Origin: Candidatus Giovannonibacteria bacterium RIFCSPLOWO2_02_FULL_45_28
GTDB lineage: Bacteria > Patescibacteriota > Minisyncoccia > UBA11713 > 2-01-FULL-45-33
Assembly (NCBI GenBank): GCA_001780725.1
Contig: MFIM01000029.1
Coordinates: forward strand, 1-35,266
DNA length: 35,266 nt
Reading direction: 5' to 3'
Every line of letters starts with the position of its first letter. Within the stretch, counting starts at the first letter, position 1. Of the stretch, positions 12,868-19,461 are shown in pieces. Under the pieces are notes generated by a model that was not told the origin of the DNA, searched no databases, and saw only the letters and a program-made list of their open reading frames with translations. A program made the translations under genes and the position numbers.

Positions 12868-13356
12868 ATGGATAAGGATAATAAATTATACGAGGTGGCG
12901 TATTTAATAAGCCCGGCTTATTCGGAGGAAGAAGCGCAGAATTTTCAGCAATCCTTAAAAAGTCACGTTCAGAGCTTGGGCGGGGTGATTGATAACGATG
13001 GCGAAGTAATAAAACGCCGGCTTTTTTATCCCATCGGCAAAATGACGGAGGCGCATCTCGCCAGTTTTCGTTTTTTGCTTTCGCCGGAAAAAATTAGCGA
13101 ACTAAAAATGAAATTAAATGCAAAAGAGGTTTTAAGGTTTTTGTTCGTCCTAACTAAGCGGCAGCCTGCAAGAACTTATCGGCAGCGGATAGCGCGCCCC
13201 ATGGACGGGCAAGAAAAAATTGCCGGATTAGAAAAAATCGCCGCTCCAGTGGAAAGAAAAATTAAACAAACAGAAACTGCGGCGCCGAGAGTTGAGGAAA
13301 AGGCTGCGCATATAGAGGAAATAGATAAAAAATTAGAAGAAATATTGGGAAAATAA
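12868..13356 (+). CDS. rpsF: 30S ribosomal protein bS6
   Basis: bS6 binds 16S rRNA as a dimer with bS18 in the platform of the small subunit. KLYEVAYLISPAYSEEEAQN, GGVIDNDGEVIKRRLFYPIGK and AHLASFRFLL are the ferredoxin-like bS6 core. After about residue 100 there is a charged Glu/Lys/Ala-rich tail (EKIAGLEKIAAPVERK...), longer than in most bS6 (162 residues in total against about 100-135). The ATG at 12868 is chosen because it follows the promoter; the ORF track's 203-aa form starts inside ychF. It is followed by ssb after 2 nt and then rpsR, the classic rpsF-ssb-rpsR order. Confidence 0.95.
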   Translation: MDKDNKLYEVAYLISPAYSEEEAQNFQQSLKSHVQSLGGVIDNDGEVIKRRLFYPIGKMTEAHLASFRFLLSPEKISELKMKLNAKEVLRFLFVLTKRQPARTYRQRIARPMDGQEKIAGLEKIAAPVERKIKQTETAAPRVEEKAAHIEEIDKKLEEILGK

Positions 13357-13358
13357 AT

Positions 13359-13805
13359 ATGAATCTAAACAAAGTATTTTTAATAGGAAACTTAACGCGC
13401 GATCCGGAACTGCGGACAATGCCGAACGGCAACGTTGTTGCCAACTTTGGGCTCGCCACTAATAGGGCTTGGAAAGACAAAACCGGAGCTCAACAAAAAC
13501 AAGCTGAATTTCATAATATTGTAATGTTTGGAAGGCTCGCTGAAATCGCAAAACAATACTTGCAAAAAGGATCCATGGTAATGGTGGAAGGCAGATTGCA
13601 AACAAGATCTTGGGAAGGGCAGGACGGACAAAAAAGAAACCGCACGGAAATCGTTGCGGAAGGAATGCAATTGGGACCTAGAACCAGCGGTGGCGGAAAC
13701 CGCACGCCCGGCACTGCAAACCCAAAACAGGAAGAGCCACCCGAACAATTAGCAACAGTTGAGTATCCGGAAGATGAAATCAAACCAGATGAAATCCCCT
13801 TCTAA
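13359..13805 (+). CDS. ssb: Single-stranded DNA-binding protein
   Basis: SSB coats single-stranded DNA in replication and repair and recruits partners through its acidic tip. The OB-fold is recognisable from MNLNKVFLIGNLTRDPELR, VANFGLATNRAW, EFHNIVMFGRLAEIAKQYLQKGSMVMVEGRLQTRSW. A Gly/Thr/Pro-rich linker follows, and the C-terminus ends in PDEIPF, the canonical acidic interaction tip. At 148 residues it is normal. It starts 2 nt after the rpsF stop, and its last codons overlap the rpsR start. Confidence 0.97.
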   Translation: MNLNKVFLIGNLTRDPELRTMPNGNVVANFGLATNRAWKDKTGAQQKQAEFHNIVMFGRLAEIAKQYLQKGSMVMVEGRLQTRSWEGQDGQKRNRTEIVAEGMQLGPRTSGGGNRTPGTANPKQEEPPEQLATVEYPEDEIKPDEIPF

Positions 13806-14001
13806 GCAATGCTACTTTTGCGCCGCAAATATTAAAGTTGTGGATTTTAAAGATTCGCAAATGCTTCGCAAATTTATGACCCCGCAAGCGCAAATCACCC
13901 GCAGGCGCAAAACCGGCACATGCGCGCTACATCAAAGGAAACTTGGCGAGGCAATAAAAAGGGCAAGATTTTTGGGATTGGCGCCTTATGTCAGCAGATA
14001 G
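13774..14001 (+). CDS. rpsR: 30S ribosomal protein bS18
   Basis: bS18 pairs with bS6 on the 30S platform. [62 protein letters not shown] covers the family end to end, including the zinc-type CxxC...C-x2-H residues. I chose ATG 13774 (75 aa, the usual length); ATG 13789 or TTG 13759 are alternatives and none has a clear SD. It overlaps the ssb 3' end, so translation is probably coupled. It overlaps the phosphoribosyltransferase gene by 14 nt. Confidence 0.93.
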   Translation: MKSNQMKSPSKQCYFCAANIKVVDFKDSQMLRKFMTPQAQITRRRKTGTCALHQRKLGEAIKRARFLGLAPYVSR

Positions 14002-14353
14002 CAAAAAACAGCGCTATTCTTGGGATGATTTTGAAAAAGATGTTCCGAAGCTTATCCGGAAAATAAAAAAACTGCGAAAGCGTTTTGACGGCATCTACGG
14101 CATCCCTCGCGGAGGGTTGTCCATCGCCGTTAAATTGTCGCACGAATTAAATCTGCCGATTCTCGTTGGCGGCGTGACGGCAAAAACCTTGCTGGTTGAC
14201 GATGTGGCCGACTCCGGAAGCACCTTGCTTCCTTATACAAACCGCAAAGCAACAATTGTCACAATTTTTTATAAACCTTGGAGCAAAGTAAAACCGGATA
14301 TTTGGCTGAGAGAAACCAAAAAACATGTAATCTTCCCGTGGGAAAAGAATTAG
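13988..14353 (+). CDS. Phosphoribosyltransferase-fold protein
   Basis: This family transfers a phosphoribosyl group from PRPP to a base. The PRPP loop is clear in [18 protein letters not shown]. The upstream part has [25 protein letters not shown], typical of compact type I PRTases of the xanthine/hypoxanthine type. At 121 residues it is short; the hood region that gives base specificity is minimal, so the substrate is uncertain. It starts inside the 3' end of rpsR (14-nt overlap) as the last gene of the ribosomal-protein operon. Its stop overlaps that of recA by 4 nt in convergent orientation. No terminator is visible between them. Confidence 0.85.
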   Translation: MSADSKKQRYSWDDFEKDVPKLIRKIKKLRKRFDGIYGIPRGGLSIAVKLSHELNLPILVGGVTAKTLLVDDVADSGSTLLPYTNRKATIVTIFYKPWSKVKPDIWLRETKKHVIFPWEKN

Positions 14354-15366
14354 ATCCCCCCTTTTGCTTTCTCTTTGATCGCTTTTACTAAATCGCTGGC
14401 GATTTTTTTGTTTTCTTTCAAAAACTGGCGGGCGGCGTCGTAGCCGCGGCCCAAAGAGGTGTCGCCGAAACTGTAGGACGCGCCAGATTTTGTCACAACG
14501 CCGTATTTTTCACCCAGGCCCAAAAGATCTCCTTCATAAGAAATGCCTTCGTTGTATAAAATATCAAATTCCGCAATGCGAAACGGCGGCGCGACTTTAT
14601 TTTTTACAATTTTTGCCTTTACGCGGTTTCCGATTATATCTTCGCCTTTTTTAATTTGTGCGAGTCTTCGCAGGTCAATCCGCACCGAACAGTAAAATTT
14701 GAGCGCGTTGCCTCCCGGCGTTGTCTCCGGATTGCCGAACATAATCCCGATTTTCATTCTGATTTGGTTTAAGAAAATTACAATAGTGTTGGATTTAGCA
14801 ACTATCGCTGTGAGCTTCCTCAAGGCTTGAGACATAAGCCGTGCCTGAAGCCCCATGTGTTGTTGGCCCATATCACCTTCTATTTCCGCTTTCGGCGTAA
14901 GCGCGGCAACCGAATCCACAACCACCACATCCACCTTGCCGGAGCGCACAAGTGATTCAATAATTTCAAGCGCCTGTTCTCCGGTATCCGGCTGTGAAAT
15001 TAAAAGGTCATCAACATTAACACCGATTTTTTTAGCATAATCAGGATCCAGCGCATGCTCTGCATCCACAAACGCGCAAATGCCGTCTTTTTTTTGGGCT
15101 TCGGAGACAACATGGAGCGCAAGGGTGGTTTTTCCAGAAGATTCCGGTCCAAAAATCTCAATAATCCTGCCTCTTGGCACCCCCCCGACCCCCAAAGCCA
15201 TATCAAGACTCAAAGAGCCAGTCGGTATCACATCCACGTCTACCTTGGCCATCTCCCCCATCCTCATCAAAATCCCCTCCCCGTAGCGGCTCTGCAAATC
15301 CTTCACCGCCACCTCAACATCATGCCATTTGTCATCTTTTTTTGTTTTTTCGTCTTTTTTAGTCAT
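14350..15366 (-). CDS. recA: Recombinase RecA
   Basis: RecA forms the filament on single-stranded DNA for strand exchange and SOS signalling. It has Walker [50 protein letters not shown] (Walker B and neighbouring loop), the [26 protein letters not shown] segment and [17 protein letters not shown]. At 338 residues it is normal. The C-terminus is basic and lacks the acidic tail of E. coli RecA. A TGG-TAGAAT box lies 6 nt upstream of the ATG with no SD. No obvious LexA-type operator is visible, so SOS control is not evident. Confidence 0.98.
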   Translation of the reverse strand: MTKKDEKTKKDDKWHDVEVAVKDLQSRYGEGILMRMGEMAKVDVDVIPTGSLSLDMALGVGGVPRGRIIEIFGPESSGKTTLALHVVSEAQKKDGICAFVDAEHALDPDYAKKIGVNVDDLLISQPDTGEQALEIIESLVRSGKVDVVVVDSVAALTPKAEIEGDMGQQHMGLQARLMSQALRKLTAIVAKSNTIVIFLNQIRMKIGIMFGNPETTPGGNALKFYCSVRIDLRRLAQIKKGEDIIGNRVKAKIVKNKVAPPFRIAEFDILYNEGISYEGDLLGLGEKYGVVTKSGASYSFGDTSLGRGYDAARQFLKENKKIASDLVKAIKEKAKGGI

Positions 15367-15370
15367 AAGA

Positions 15371-15700
15371 TTATTCTACCACCACCCTCAAAATTTTGCG
15401 AGTTTCGTTGCCGAATTTGTCGCGGACGGAAATGCCGATTTGATTGTAGCCGGGCCAGACGGGAATGTTATCCTCAAAAATCCCGCTCTCGTCGGCCTGC
15501 GCTTCGCGGCCGGATATCCAAACTTTAAACAGAGGCTCCGTGCGCCCAGCAATGTGCAACCGCGATGAATTTATCACGGCGCCGTCGCGCGGCTCAAAAA
15601 TCTCCAATCCGGGATTAAAAATCACCCCCCTCGCCCCATAAAAAAAATATCCAACCGCCACCGCCACCATCCCCAAAAATATCCAACGCCGAATGTGCAT
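15371..15700 (-). CDS. Membrane-anchored protein with Ig-like domain
   Basis: The 109-residue protein has one N-terminal helix ([17 protein letters not shown], about 7-23). A single beta-rich domain follows: [77 protein letters not shown]. This pattern (G-x-TEP...V-x-I-x-G...D-x-x-G-x-F...PG-x-N-x-I-x-V-x-A-x-D-x-x-G-N) is that of small bacterial Ig-like / glucodextranase-B-like domains. It is probably displayed outside the membrane. The specific role is unknown. It lies directly upstream of recA and may be co-transcribed, although recA appears to have its own promoter inside it. Confidence 0.75.
   Translation of the reverse strand: MHIRRWIFLGMVAVAVGYFFYGARGVIFNPGLEIFEPRDGAVINSSRLHIAGRTEPLFKVWISGREAQADESGIFEDNIPVWPGYNQIGISVRDKFGNETRKILRVVVE
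15373..15381 (-). promoter_or_regulatory. Extended -10 of recA (leaderless)
   Basis: TGG-TAGAAT on the minus strand, with the hexamer at 15373-15378, ends 6 nt before the ATG at 15366. It overlaps the last codons of the upstream gene (15371-15700). Confidence 0.55.
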
Positions 15701-15706
15701 TGATTT

Positions 15707-15712
15707 ATTCTA
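15707..15712 (-). promoter_or_regulatory. -10 box of the Ig-like protein gene (leaderless)
   Basis: TAGAAT (or the overlapping TATAGA) on the minus strand, 6 nt before the ATG at 15700. No SD is present. Confidence 0.45.
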
Positions 15713-15736
15713 TAACCAACCAAACCTCAATGATAC

Positions 15737-15766
15737 TTGACAATAAAAGAGCTATTATGTTAACAT
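15737..15766 (+). promoter_or_regulatory. Promoter of the 44-aa membrane microprotein
   Basis: TTGACA (15737-15742), an 18-nt spacer and TAACAT (15761-15766) preceded by TGT. Unlike most units here it leaves a ~26-nt leader carrying a strong SD. Confidence 0.7.
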
Positions 15767-15798
15767 ACGAGTAGAGTAAAAAACTGACGGAGGTGCAT

Positions 15799-15933
15799 AT
15801 GTTAATTGGTTTGATACTGGTGGTTTTTGGTGTATTATTCAGCCCATTTTTCTACGGGCACGGCTTTCTAGCAATCCTTGGAGGGCTATGCGCCGGGTTC
15901 GGTGTGTCGTATTTATTATGGCGCACTCGCTGA
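15799..15933 (+). CDS. Two-helix membrane microprotein (44 aa)
   Basis: This ORF is too short for the ORF track but has every signal of a gene: a consensus promoter, GGAGGT four nt before the ATG, an open frame to TGA at 15931-15933, and an intrinsic terminator ~30 nt later. The product is almost entirely hydrophobic: MLIGLILVVFGVLFSPFF (helix 1), a short polar YGHG turn, then FLAILGGLCAGFGVSYLLW (helix 2), with a basic WRTR end. It is likely a small integral membrane protein. The function is unknown. Candidates by analogy are a type I toxin-like peptide or a regulator of a membrane enzyme, but nothing here proves either. It is surrounded by palindromes on its 3' side. Confidence 0.75.
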   Translation: MLIGLILVVFGVLFSPFFYGHGFLAILGGLCAGFGVSYLLWRTR

Positions 15934-15958
15934 TCGAATAATAAGGTGGCATCACAAT

Positions 15959-15990
15959 CGCCGCTTGGCTAATCTAGCCGGCGGTTTTTT
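15959..15990 (+). terminator. Terminator of the microprotein gene
   Basis: CCGC-tt-GGCT-aatct-AGCC-g-GCGG followed by six T. The hairpin has a small internal loop, but the T-run placement is typical. Confidence 0.7.
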
Positions 15991-15994
15991 GTTT

Positions 15995-16059
15995 ACTAAA
16001 GTTATCCGAGCGATCGGTTTTATAACTTTAGTGAACCGCTATGATATATCATAGCGGTT
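15995..16059. repeat. Nested inverted repeats next to the ftsK 3' end
   Basis: ACTAAAGTTAT (15995-16005) and its exact complement ATAACTTTAGT (16022-16032) enclose a smaller palindrome CCGA-GCGA-TCGG. Two nt later comes a perfect 26-bp palindrome (16034-16059) with arms AACCGCTATGATA / TATCATAGCGGTT. The block separates the convergent microprotein and ftsK genes. It may help end ftsK transcription, bind a dimeric protein, or mark a recombination site. Confidence 0.7.
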
Positions 16060-16068
16060 AGTTAGTAG

Positions 16069-18339
16069 TTAAAAATCAAAATTGGTGTAAGGAGTATCGT
16101 CATCGGCCCGCTCGGCGGGCTTTTTTTCTTTCTTATTTTTGTCTTCTTCCTCCTCTTCATAAACAGCACTTTCTTCCGGCTTGGCGGTGGCACCGCCAAG
16201 TTGTCCGGCGGGACGCTTAATCAAAACCTCGCGCGGCTTGGCGCCCTCCCCTGGGCCGATGATGCCGCGGTCTTCCAACATATCAAGAATGCTCGCCGCG
16301 CGCGCATAGCCGATCCTCAAACGGCGCTGAAGATACGACGCGGATGCCTTTTGCGCTTCCGCTACCAGCTTTTTTGCTTCCTCATAAAGCTCGTCATCAA
16401 TTTCTTCATCATCCTCTATGTTTCTGCCGGAAACGCCCTCAACGGTGGGAAATTTCAAATCCAAATCAATCGGTTCTGCCTCAAACTCCGATGCAGACTC
16501 CGCAACATATCCCGCCACCTTCTTTACCTCCTTCTCGGAAATAAAAGCCCCCTGAATGCGCTTGGGCTTTGAAGTGTCCCCCGCCAAATAAAGCATGTCT
16601 CCATTTCCCAAAAGTTTTTCCGCGCCAGACATATCCAAAATAGTGCGCGAATCCACGCCGGAAGCCACCTGTAGCGCGACTCTCGCCGTAATATTCGCCT
16701 TAATAAGACCCGTTATAACCTCAACCGAAGGGCGCTGTGTTGATATAATCAAATGAATTCCCACCGCACGCGACATCTGCGCCAAGCGCACAATTGACGC
16801 TTCCATCTCCCGCGGATACGCCGCCATAAGATCTGCCAACTCGTCTATAATTATCAATATGTTCGGCAAAATTTCGTCGTAAGATTTTTCTTTTATCATC
16901 TCCGTGTTGTATGAAACGATGTCCCGCACGCCCGCTTCTTCCAGCTTTTCATACCGCCGCTCCATTTCGCGCACAGCCCACCTTAAAGCAATAATGGACT
17001 TTTTAGCATCGGTAATCACGGGTGTGAGTAAATGCGGAAGTGAATTATAAATCGTTAGCTCAACCCTTTTTGGATCAATCATCAAAAACCGCAGAAACTC
17101 CGGTGAGTTTTTATAAAGCAAACTCACTACCAAAGTGTGAATGGCAATGGATTTCCCTGAACCAGTTGCGCCAGCAATCAAAAGGTGCGGCATTTTTGCG
17201 ACATCCGCAAAAATCGCGCGCCCGGAAACATCGCGCCCCAAAACAAAACTAAGCGGCTGCGCGCTTTTAAACTCCTCCGTGCCCAAAAGGCTGCGCAGGC
17301 CGACTAAAGCAATTGACCGATTGGGAACCTCAATCCCCACCAAAGACCTTCCAGGAATCGGCGCTTCAATCCTCAAGGGGTGCGCCGCCAAAGCCAAAGC
17401 CAAATCGTTTTGAAGCGCCGTAATGCGCGCCAGCTTCACTCCTTCGGCGGGTTTTAGGGTATATTGCGTAACAGAAGGCCCAACGTTTACCTCGGACATT
17501 TCCACATCAATCCCAAAATTCTGAAGTGTTCTTTTTATAATGTTGGCGTTGGCTTTTATGTCGCCGGACGAAGGCGTTCCTTTGTCGTCCTCCAAAAGAT
17601 CCGGCGGTGGTGGTTCGTATTTAAATTCGGAGGCGCGCTCGGTTTTGGAAGGTTTTTTTGGGGGGGTAAAAAAGGTTCTTTGCAAAAAAGATTGCGGCGG
17701 TTCTTCTGCTTTCTCTTCGCCGCTTTCCGGCCCGCCTGCCAGCGAGGCAGGGAAAACACTCGGTGTTTTTTGGGCCTCAACACCGAGTGTTGGGGAGGAA
17801 AGCGGCTCAACCATAGGCAGTTTTTCCTCGCGTTTTGCTAATTCTCCACCAGCTCTCCGAAATCTCAACGGGATGTTGAGCATAACAAGAAGCGATGCGG
17901 CAACCAAAGCGGAAAAAATCACGAGTGCCGCCCAAAAATCAAATAATTTCAAAAGCGGGTAAGAAACCAAAAAACCAGCGTATCCGCCGGTATATTCTCC
18001 GAACAAAACGTCCGAAATTCCAAGAGAACTTATTAAAAACAAAACGCCGCCTACTAAAGTTGTTTTAAAAATCCGGCTTCCCAGTGAGAAAAGAAACGAA
18101 AGTCCCGCCAAAAAAAATGCCAGAGAGGCAAGCCAAAAACCCTTGCCGAAAAGGAAAATGAGAGACCGCTGGGTAACGCTTCCTATCAGTCCGGCCTCGT
18201 CAAAATAAGCCAGCGCCAAAACCAAAGACACCGCGAAAGCCAAAATCGCCCAAATGGAGTTTTTCGTCTCCGGCCGCAAACTCTCATGCCACCCCGCCCT
18301 TTTTTGCGCGCCCTTCTCCTTATTTTTCTTCTTCGCCAT
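16069..18339 (-). CDS. ftsK: DNA translocase FtsK/SpoIIIE
   Basis: FtsK is anchored at the division septum and pumps DNA to finish chromosome segregation. There are four N-terminal transmembrane helices (about 28-160), a low-complexity linker (about 165-260), then the motor with LLIAGATGSGKSIAIH (Walker A, residues 390-397), MIDPKRVEL, ILIIIDELADLM (Walker B, about 499), STQRPSVEVITGLIKANI, and a C-terminal winged-helix gamma domain (SYLQRRLRIGYARAASILDMLEDRGIIGP). At 756 residues it matches compact FtsK proteins. The linker holds two palindrome-derived stretches (LGVEAQKTPSV, PASLAGG). A third (QLGGATAKP) follows the gamma domain, after which comes an acidic tail. The promoter has TTAAAA-17-TATAAT with an extended -10, 8 nt before the ATG. 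Confidence 0.96.
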   Translation of the reverse strand: MAKKKNKEKGAQKRAGWHESLRPETKNSIWAILAFAVSLVLALAYFDEAGLIGSVTQRSLIFLFGKGFWLASLAFFLAGLSFLFSLGSRIFKTTLVGGVLFLISSLGISDVLFGEYTGGYAGFLVSYPLLKLFDFWAALVIFSALVAASLLVMLNIPLRFRRAGGELAKREEKLPMVEPLSSPTLGVEAQKTPSVFPASLAGGPESGEEKAEEPPQSFLQRTFFTPPKKPSKTERASEFKYEPPPPDLLEDDKGTPSSGDIKANANIIKRTLQNFGIDVEMSEVNVGPSVTQYTLKPAEGVKLARITALQNDLALALAAHPLRIEAPIPGRSLVGIEVPNRSIALVGLRSLLGTEEFKSAQPLSFVLGRDVSGRAIFADVAKMPHLLIAGATGSGKSIAIHTLVVSLLYKNSPEFLRFLMIDPKRVELTIYNSLPHLLTPVITDAKKSIIALRWAVREMERRYEKLEEAGVRDIVSYNTEMIKEKSYDEILPNILIIIDELADLMAAYPREMEASIVRLAQMSRAVGIHLIISTQRPSVEVITGLIKANITARVALQVASGVDSRTILDMSGAEKLLGNGDMLYLAGDTSKPKRIQGAFISEKEVKKVAGYVAESASEFEAEPIDLDLKFPTVEGVSGRNIEDDEEIDDELYEEAKKLVAEAQKASASYLQRRLRIGYARAASILDMLEDRGIIGPGEGAKPREVLIKRPAGQLGGATAKPEESAVYEEEEEDKNKKEKKPAERADDDTPYTNFDF
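16180..16200. repeat. REP-A palindrome in ftsK
   Basis: CTTGGCGGTG-G-CACCGCCAAG has perfect 10-bp arms. It is read as LGGATAK after the gamma domain, in a dispensable-looking tail. It uses the same frame as the copy inside the RAYT gene. Confidence 0.9.
17735..17751. repeat. REP-C palindrome in ftsK linker
   Basis: CCTGCC-AGCGA-GGCAGG. The same arms and spacing (CCTGCC-N5-GGCAGG) recur in the TPR gene at 32895-32911. It is read as PASLAGG. Confidence 0.6.
17755..17791. repeat. REP-B palindrome in ftsK linker
   Basis: AACACTCGGTGTT (17755-17767) and AACACCGAGTGTT (17779-17791) form a perfect 13-bp inverted repeat with an 11-nt loop. It is read as TLGVEAQKTPSV. The TPR gene has the same left arm, the same 11-nt gap and a shortened right arm, read as VGVDGPQTPSV. 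Confidence 0.8.
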
Positions 18340-18347
18340 TGGACTTA

Positions 18348-18376
18348 ATTATAGCAAAAATAAAGAGGAGTTTTAA
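18348..18376 (-). promoter_or_regulatory. ftsK promoter, overlapping an upstream terminator
   Basis: On the minus strand: TTAAAA (18371-18376), a 17-nt spacer, then TGC-TATAAT (18348-18353), 8 nt before the ATG. The -35 lies in the loop of the upstream gene's terminator hairpin, and the -10 lies within its T-tract. Confidence 0.65.
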
Positions 18377-18385
18377 GCTCCTCTT
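18356..18385 (-). terminator. Terminator of the 68-aa zinc-ribbon gene
   Basis: On the minus strand AAGAGGAG-loop-CTCCTCTT is followed by TATTTTT. The hairpin begins inside the last codons of the 68-aa gene and runs into the ftsK promoter. Confidence 0.6.
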
Positions 18386-18579
18386 GTGCTCTTCTTTGTA
18401 ACACAGCTTTCACAATGATAAAACAATTTATCAAAGGTTTTTTGTTTTTTGTGCCAAAAACGTATAGGCTTATGGCACCACACGCAGGTTTGCGGATTTT
18501 TAACGCTGTTTATTAAAAGATATAGCATCCAACCACCAATTAAAAGTCCTGTGCCAGCCCAAACTACCAAAACAAGCAT
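18373..18579 (-). CDS. Small membrane protein with a CxxC zinc ribbon
   Basis: The 68-residue protein starts with a hydrophobic helix (LVLVVWAGTGLLIGGWMLYLLI, 2-23). It then carries two CxxC pairs, CVWCHKP and HCESC, about 22 residues apart with basic residues between, which look like a single zinc ribbon on the cytoplasmic side. GAGAGG lies about 7 nt before the ATG, so unlike many neighbours it has an SD. TGG-TAGATT about 23 nt upstream is a possible -10. The family is unknown to me. It sits between ftsK and the secreted-protease genes on the same strand. Confidence 0.65.
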   Translation of the reverse strand: MLVLVVWAGTGLLIGGWMLYLLINSVKNPQTCVWCHKPIRFWHKKQKTFDKLFYHCESCVTKKSTRGA

Positions 18580-18629
18580 ATTTGACCTCTCGGGAATCTA
18601 CCAAAAGTAAAACACGACAGAAGGAAAAT

Positions 18630-18668
18630 AGCAAACAATAAAACCGCGCCTATTTCACGGGCGCGGTT
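18630..18668 (-). terminator. Terminator of the trypsin-like protease gene
   Basis: On the minus strand AACCGCGCC-loop-GGCGCGGTT is followed by TTATTGTTT. The 9-bp GC-rich stem includes the last codons and the stop of the protease gene. Confidence 0.8.
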
Positions 18669-19381
18669 GCGGGATCCATATTCAAAAATTCTTTGTAAAT
18701 GCGCGTGGCCCAAGAAATTCTGGTCTTACTGCAGTCAGCAGTATCCGCATATCTATCCTTGATCAAGCCGATGGCGTAATAGTTGTTCTCGTGCCAAAAA
18801 AGCACAGAGCCGCCGGACATACCTGCGCATGCGGCAAAATTTAATTTAAGTTCATTTTTTCCTTTGGCTGCAATTACAGCAGTGTCCAGCATAAATTGTG
18901 CGCCGAAATAAGATCCTTCTTCATTAGAGTCAAACTCATTTAGCAATATCGTATAAATTACAACCGGGCTTAAATCATCATAGATACCGCTATTTTCCAA
19001 AACCGGAATGCCGTATGGTCTTATTTCTTTTGGCAAGTCAACAGCAAGAACTGCGTAATCAAGCGTTTCATCCAGTTTTAAAATTTTTGCGTCATAAAAC
19101 CGGCCTTCATATAAAACAGATACCTTCGGCTCACCACCGGACGGATCTCCGGGTTCACATAAAACATCATGTCCAGCCGTCAAAACTAGACGCCGATTCG
19201 GATCGCTCTCAACAAAAAATCCATTACCCCAATAAAATAACCCCCGGCAGTTTGTGCTCACAACAAGCATAGCTTTTTTGACAAGTCTTATGGCGTCTCC
19301 TTGAGGAGTGGCGTTGGCTGTGCCGCCAAGAATCGCCGCGCCAAATAATAATAAAAGAACTTTGATAGCTAGTCTTTTCAT
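18650..19381 (-). CDS. Secreted trypsin-like serine protease
   Basis: This is a trypsin/S1-fold endopeptidase predicted to be exported. A signal peptide (MKRLAIKVLLLLFGAAILGGTANA) precedes a 220-residue domain with a readable catalytic triad: His71 in LVLTAGHDVLC, Asp108 in DETLDYAVLAVD, and Ser189 in CAGMSGGSVLF (GxSGG). The cysteines at 45, 75 and 185 could form disulfides. It has no PDZ domain, so it is unlike HtrA/DegP and closer to stand-alone S1 proteases. The start is ATG 19381, which has AAAGG 8 nt upstream and begins the signal peptide; the ORF track adds 20 residues upstream. It lies downstream of two other exported-protein genes but behind a terminator, so it is probably its own unit. 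Confidence 0.85.
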   Translation of the reverse strand: MKRLAIKVLLLLFGAAILGGTANATPQGDAIRLVKKAMLVVSTNCRGLFYWGNGFFVESDPNRRLVLTAGHDVLCEPGDPSGGEPKVSVLYEGRFYDAKILKLDETLDYAVLAVDLPKEIRPYGIPVLENSGIYDDLSPVVIYTILLNEFDSNEEGSYFGAQFMLDTAVIAAKGKNELKLNFAACAGMSGGSVLFWHENNYYAIGLIKDRYADTADCSKTRISWATRIYKEFLNMDPATAPVK

Positions 19382-19424
19382 AGCCCAACCTTTCAAAAGT
19401 CTCTCTATACATAACTTAATCCGA

Positions 19425-19455
19425 CAAAAGAAAAAAGGCAACTAGTTAGTTGCCT
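19425..19455 (-). terminator. Terminator after the metalloprotein-lipoprotein operon
   Basis: On the minus strand AGGCAACTA-AC-TAGTTGCCT is followed by TTTTTCTTTT. It is a perfect 9-bp stem and lies 7 nt past the lipoprotein stop. Confidence 0.9.
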
Positions 19456-19461
19456 CTTTAG

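Noticed and set aside
12745-13356. 203-aa form of bS6
   Set aside because: The upstream 41 residues lie in ychF in another frame and have no bS6 character; ATG 12868 follows a good promoter.
16104-16126. GCCCGC-TCG-GCGGGC plus T-run on the + strand as a terminator
   Set aside because: It lies inside the ftsK tail with no + strand gene reaching it (the microprotein has its own terminator). More likely another embedded palindrome; kept out of the feature list because only one copy is clear.
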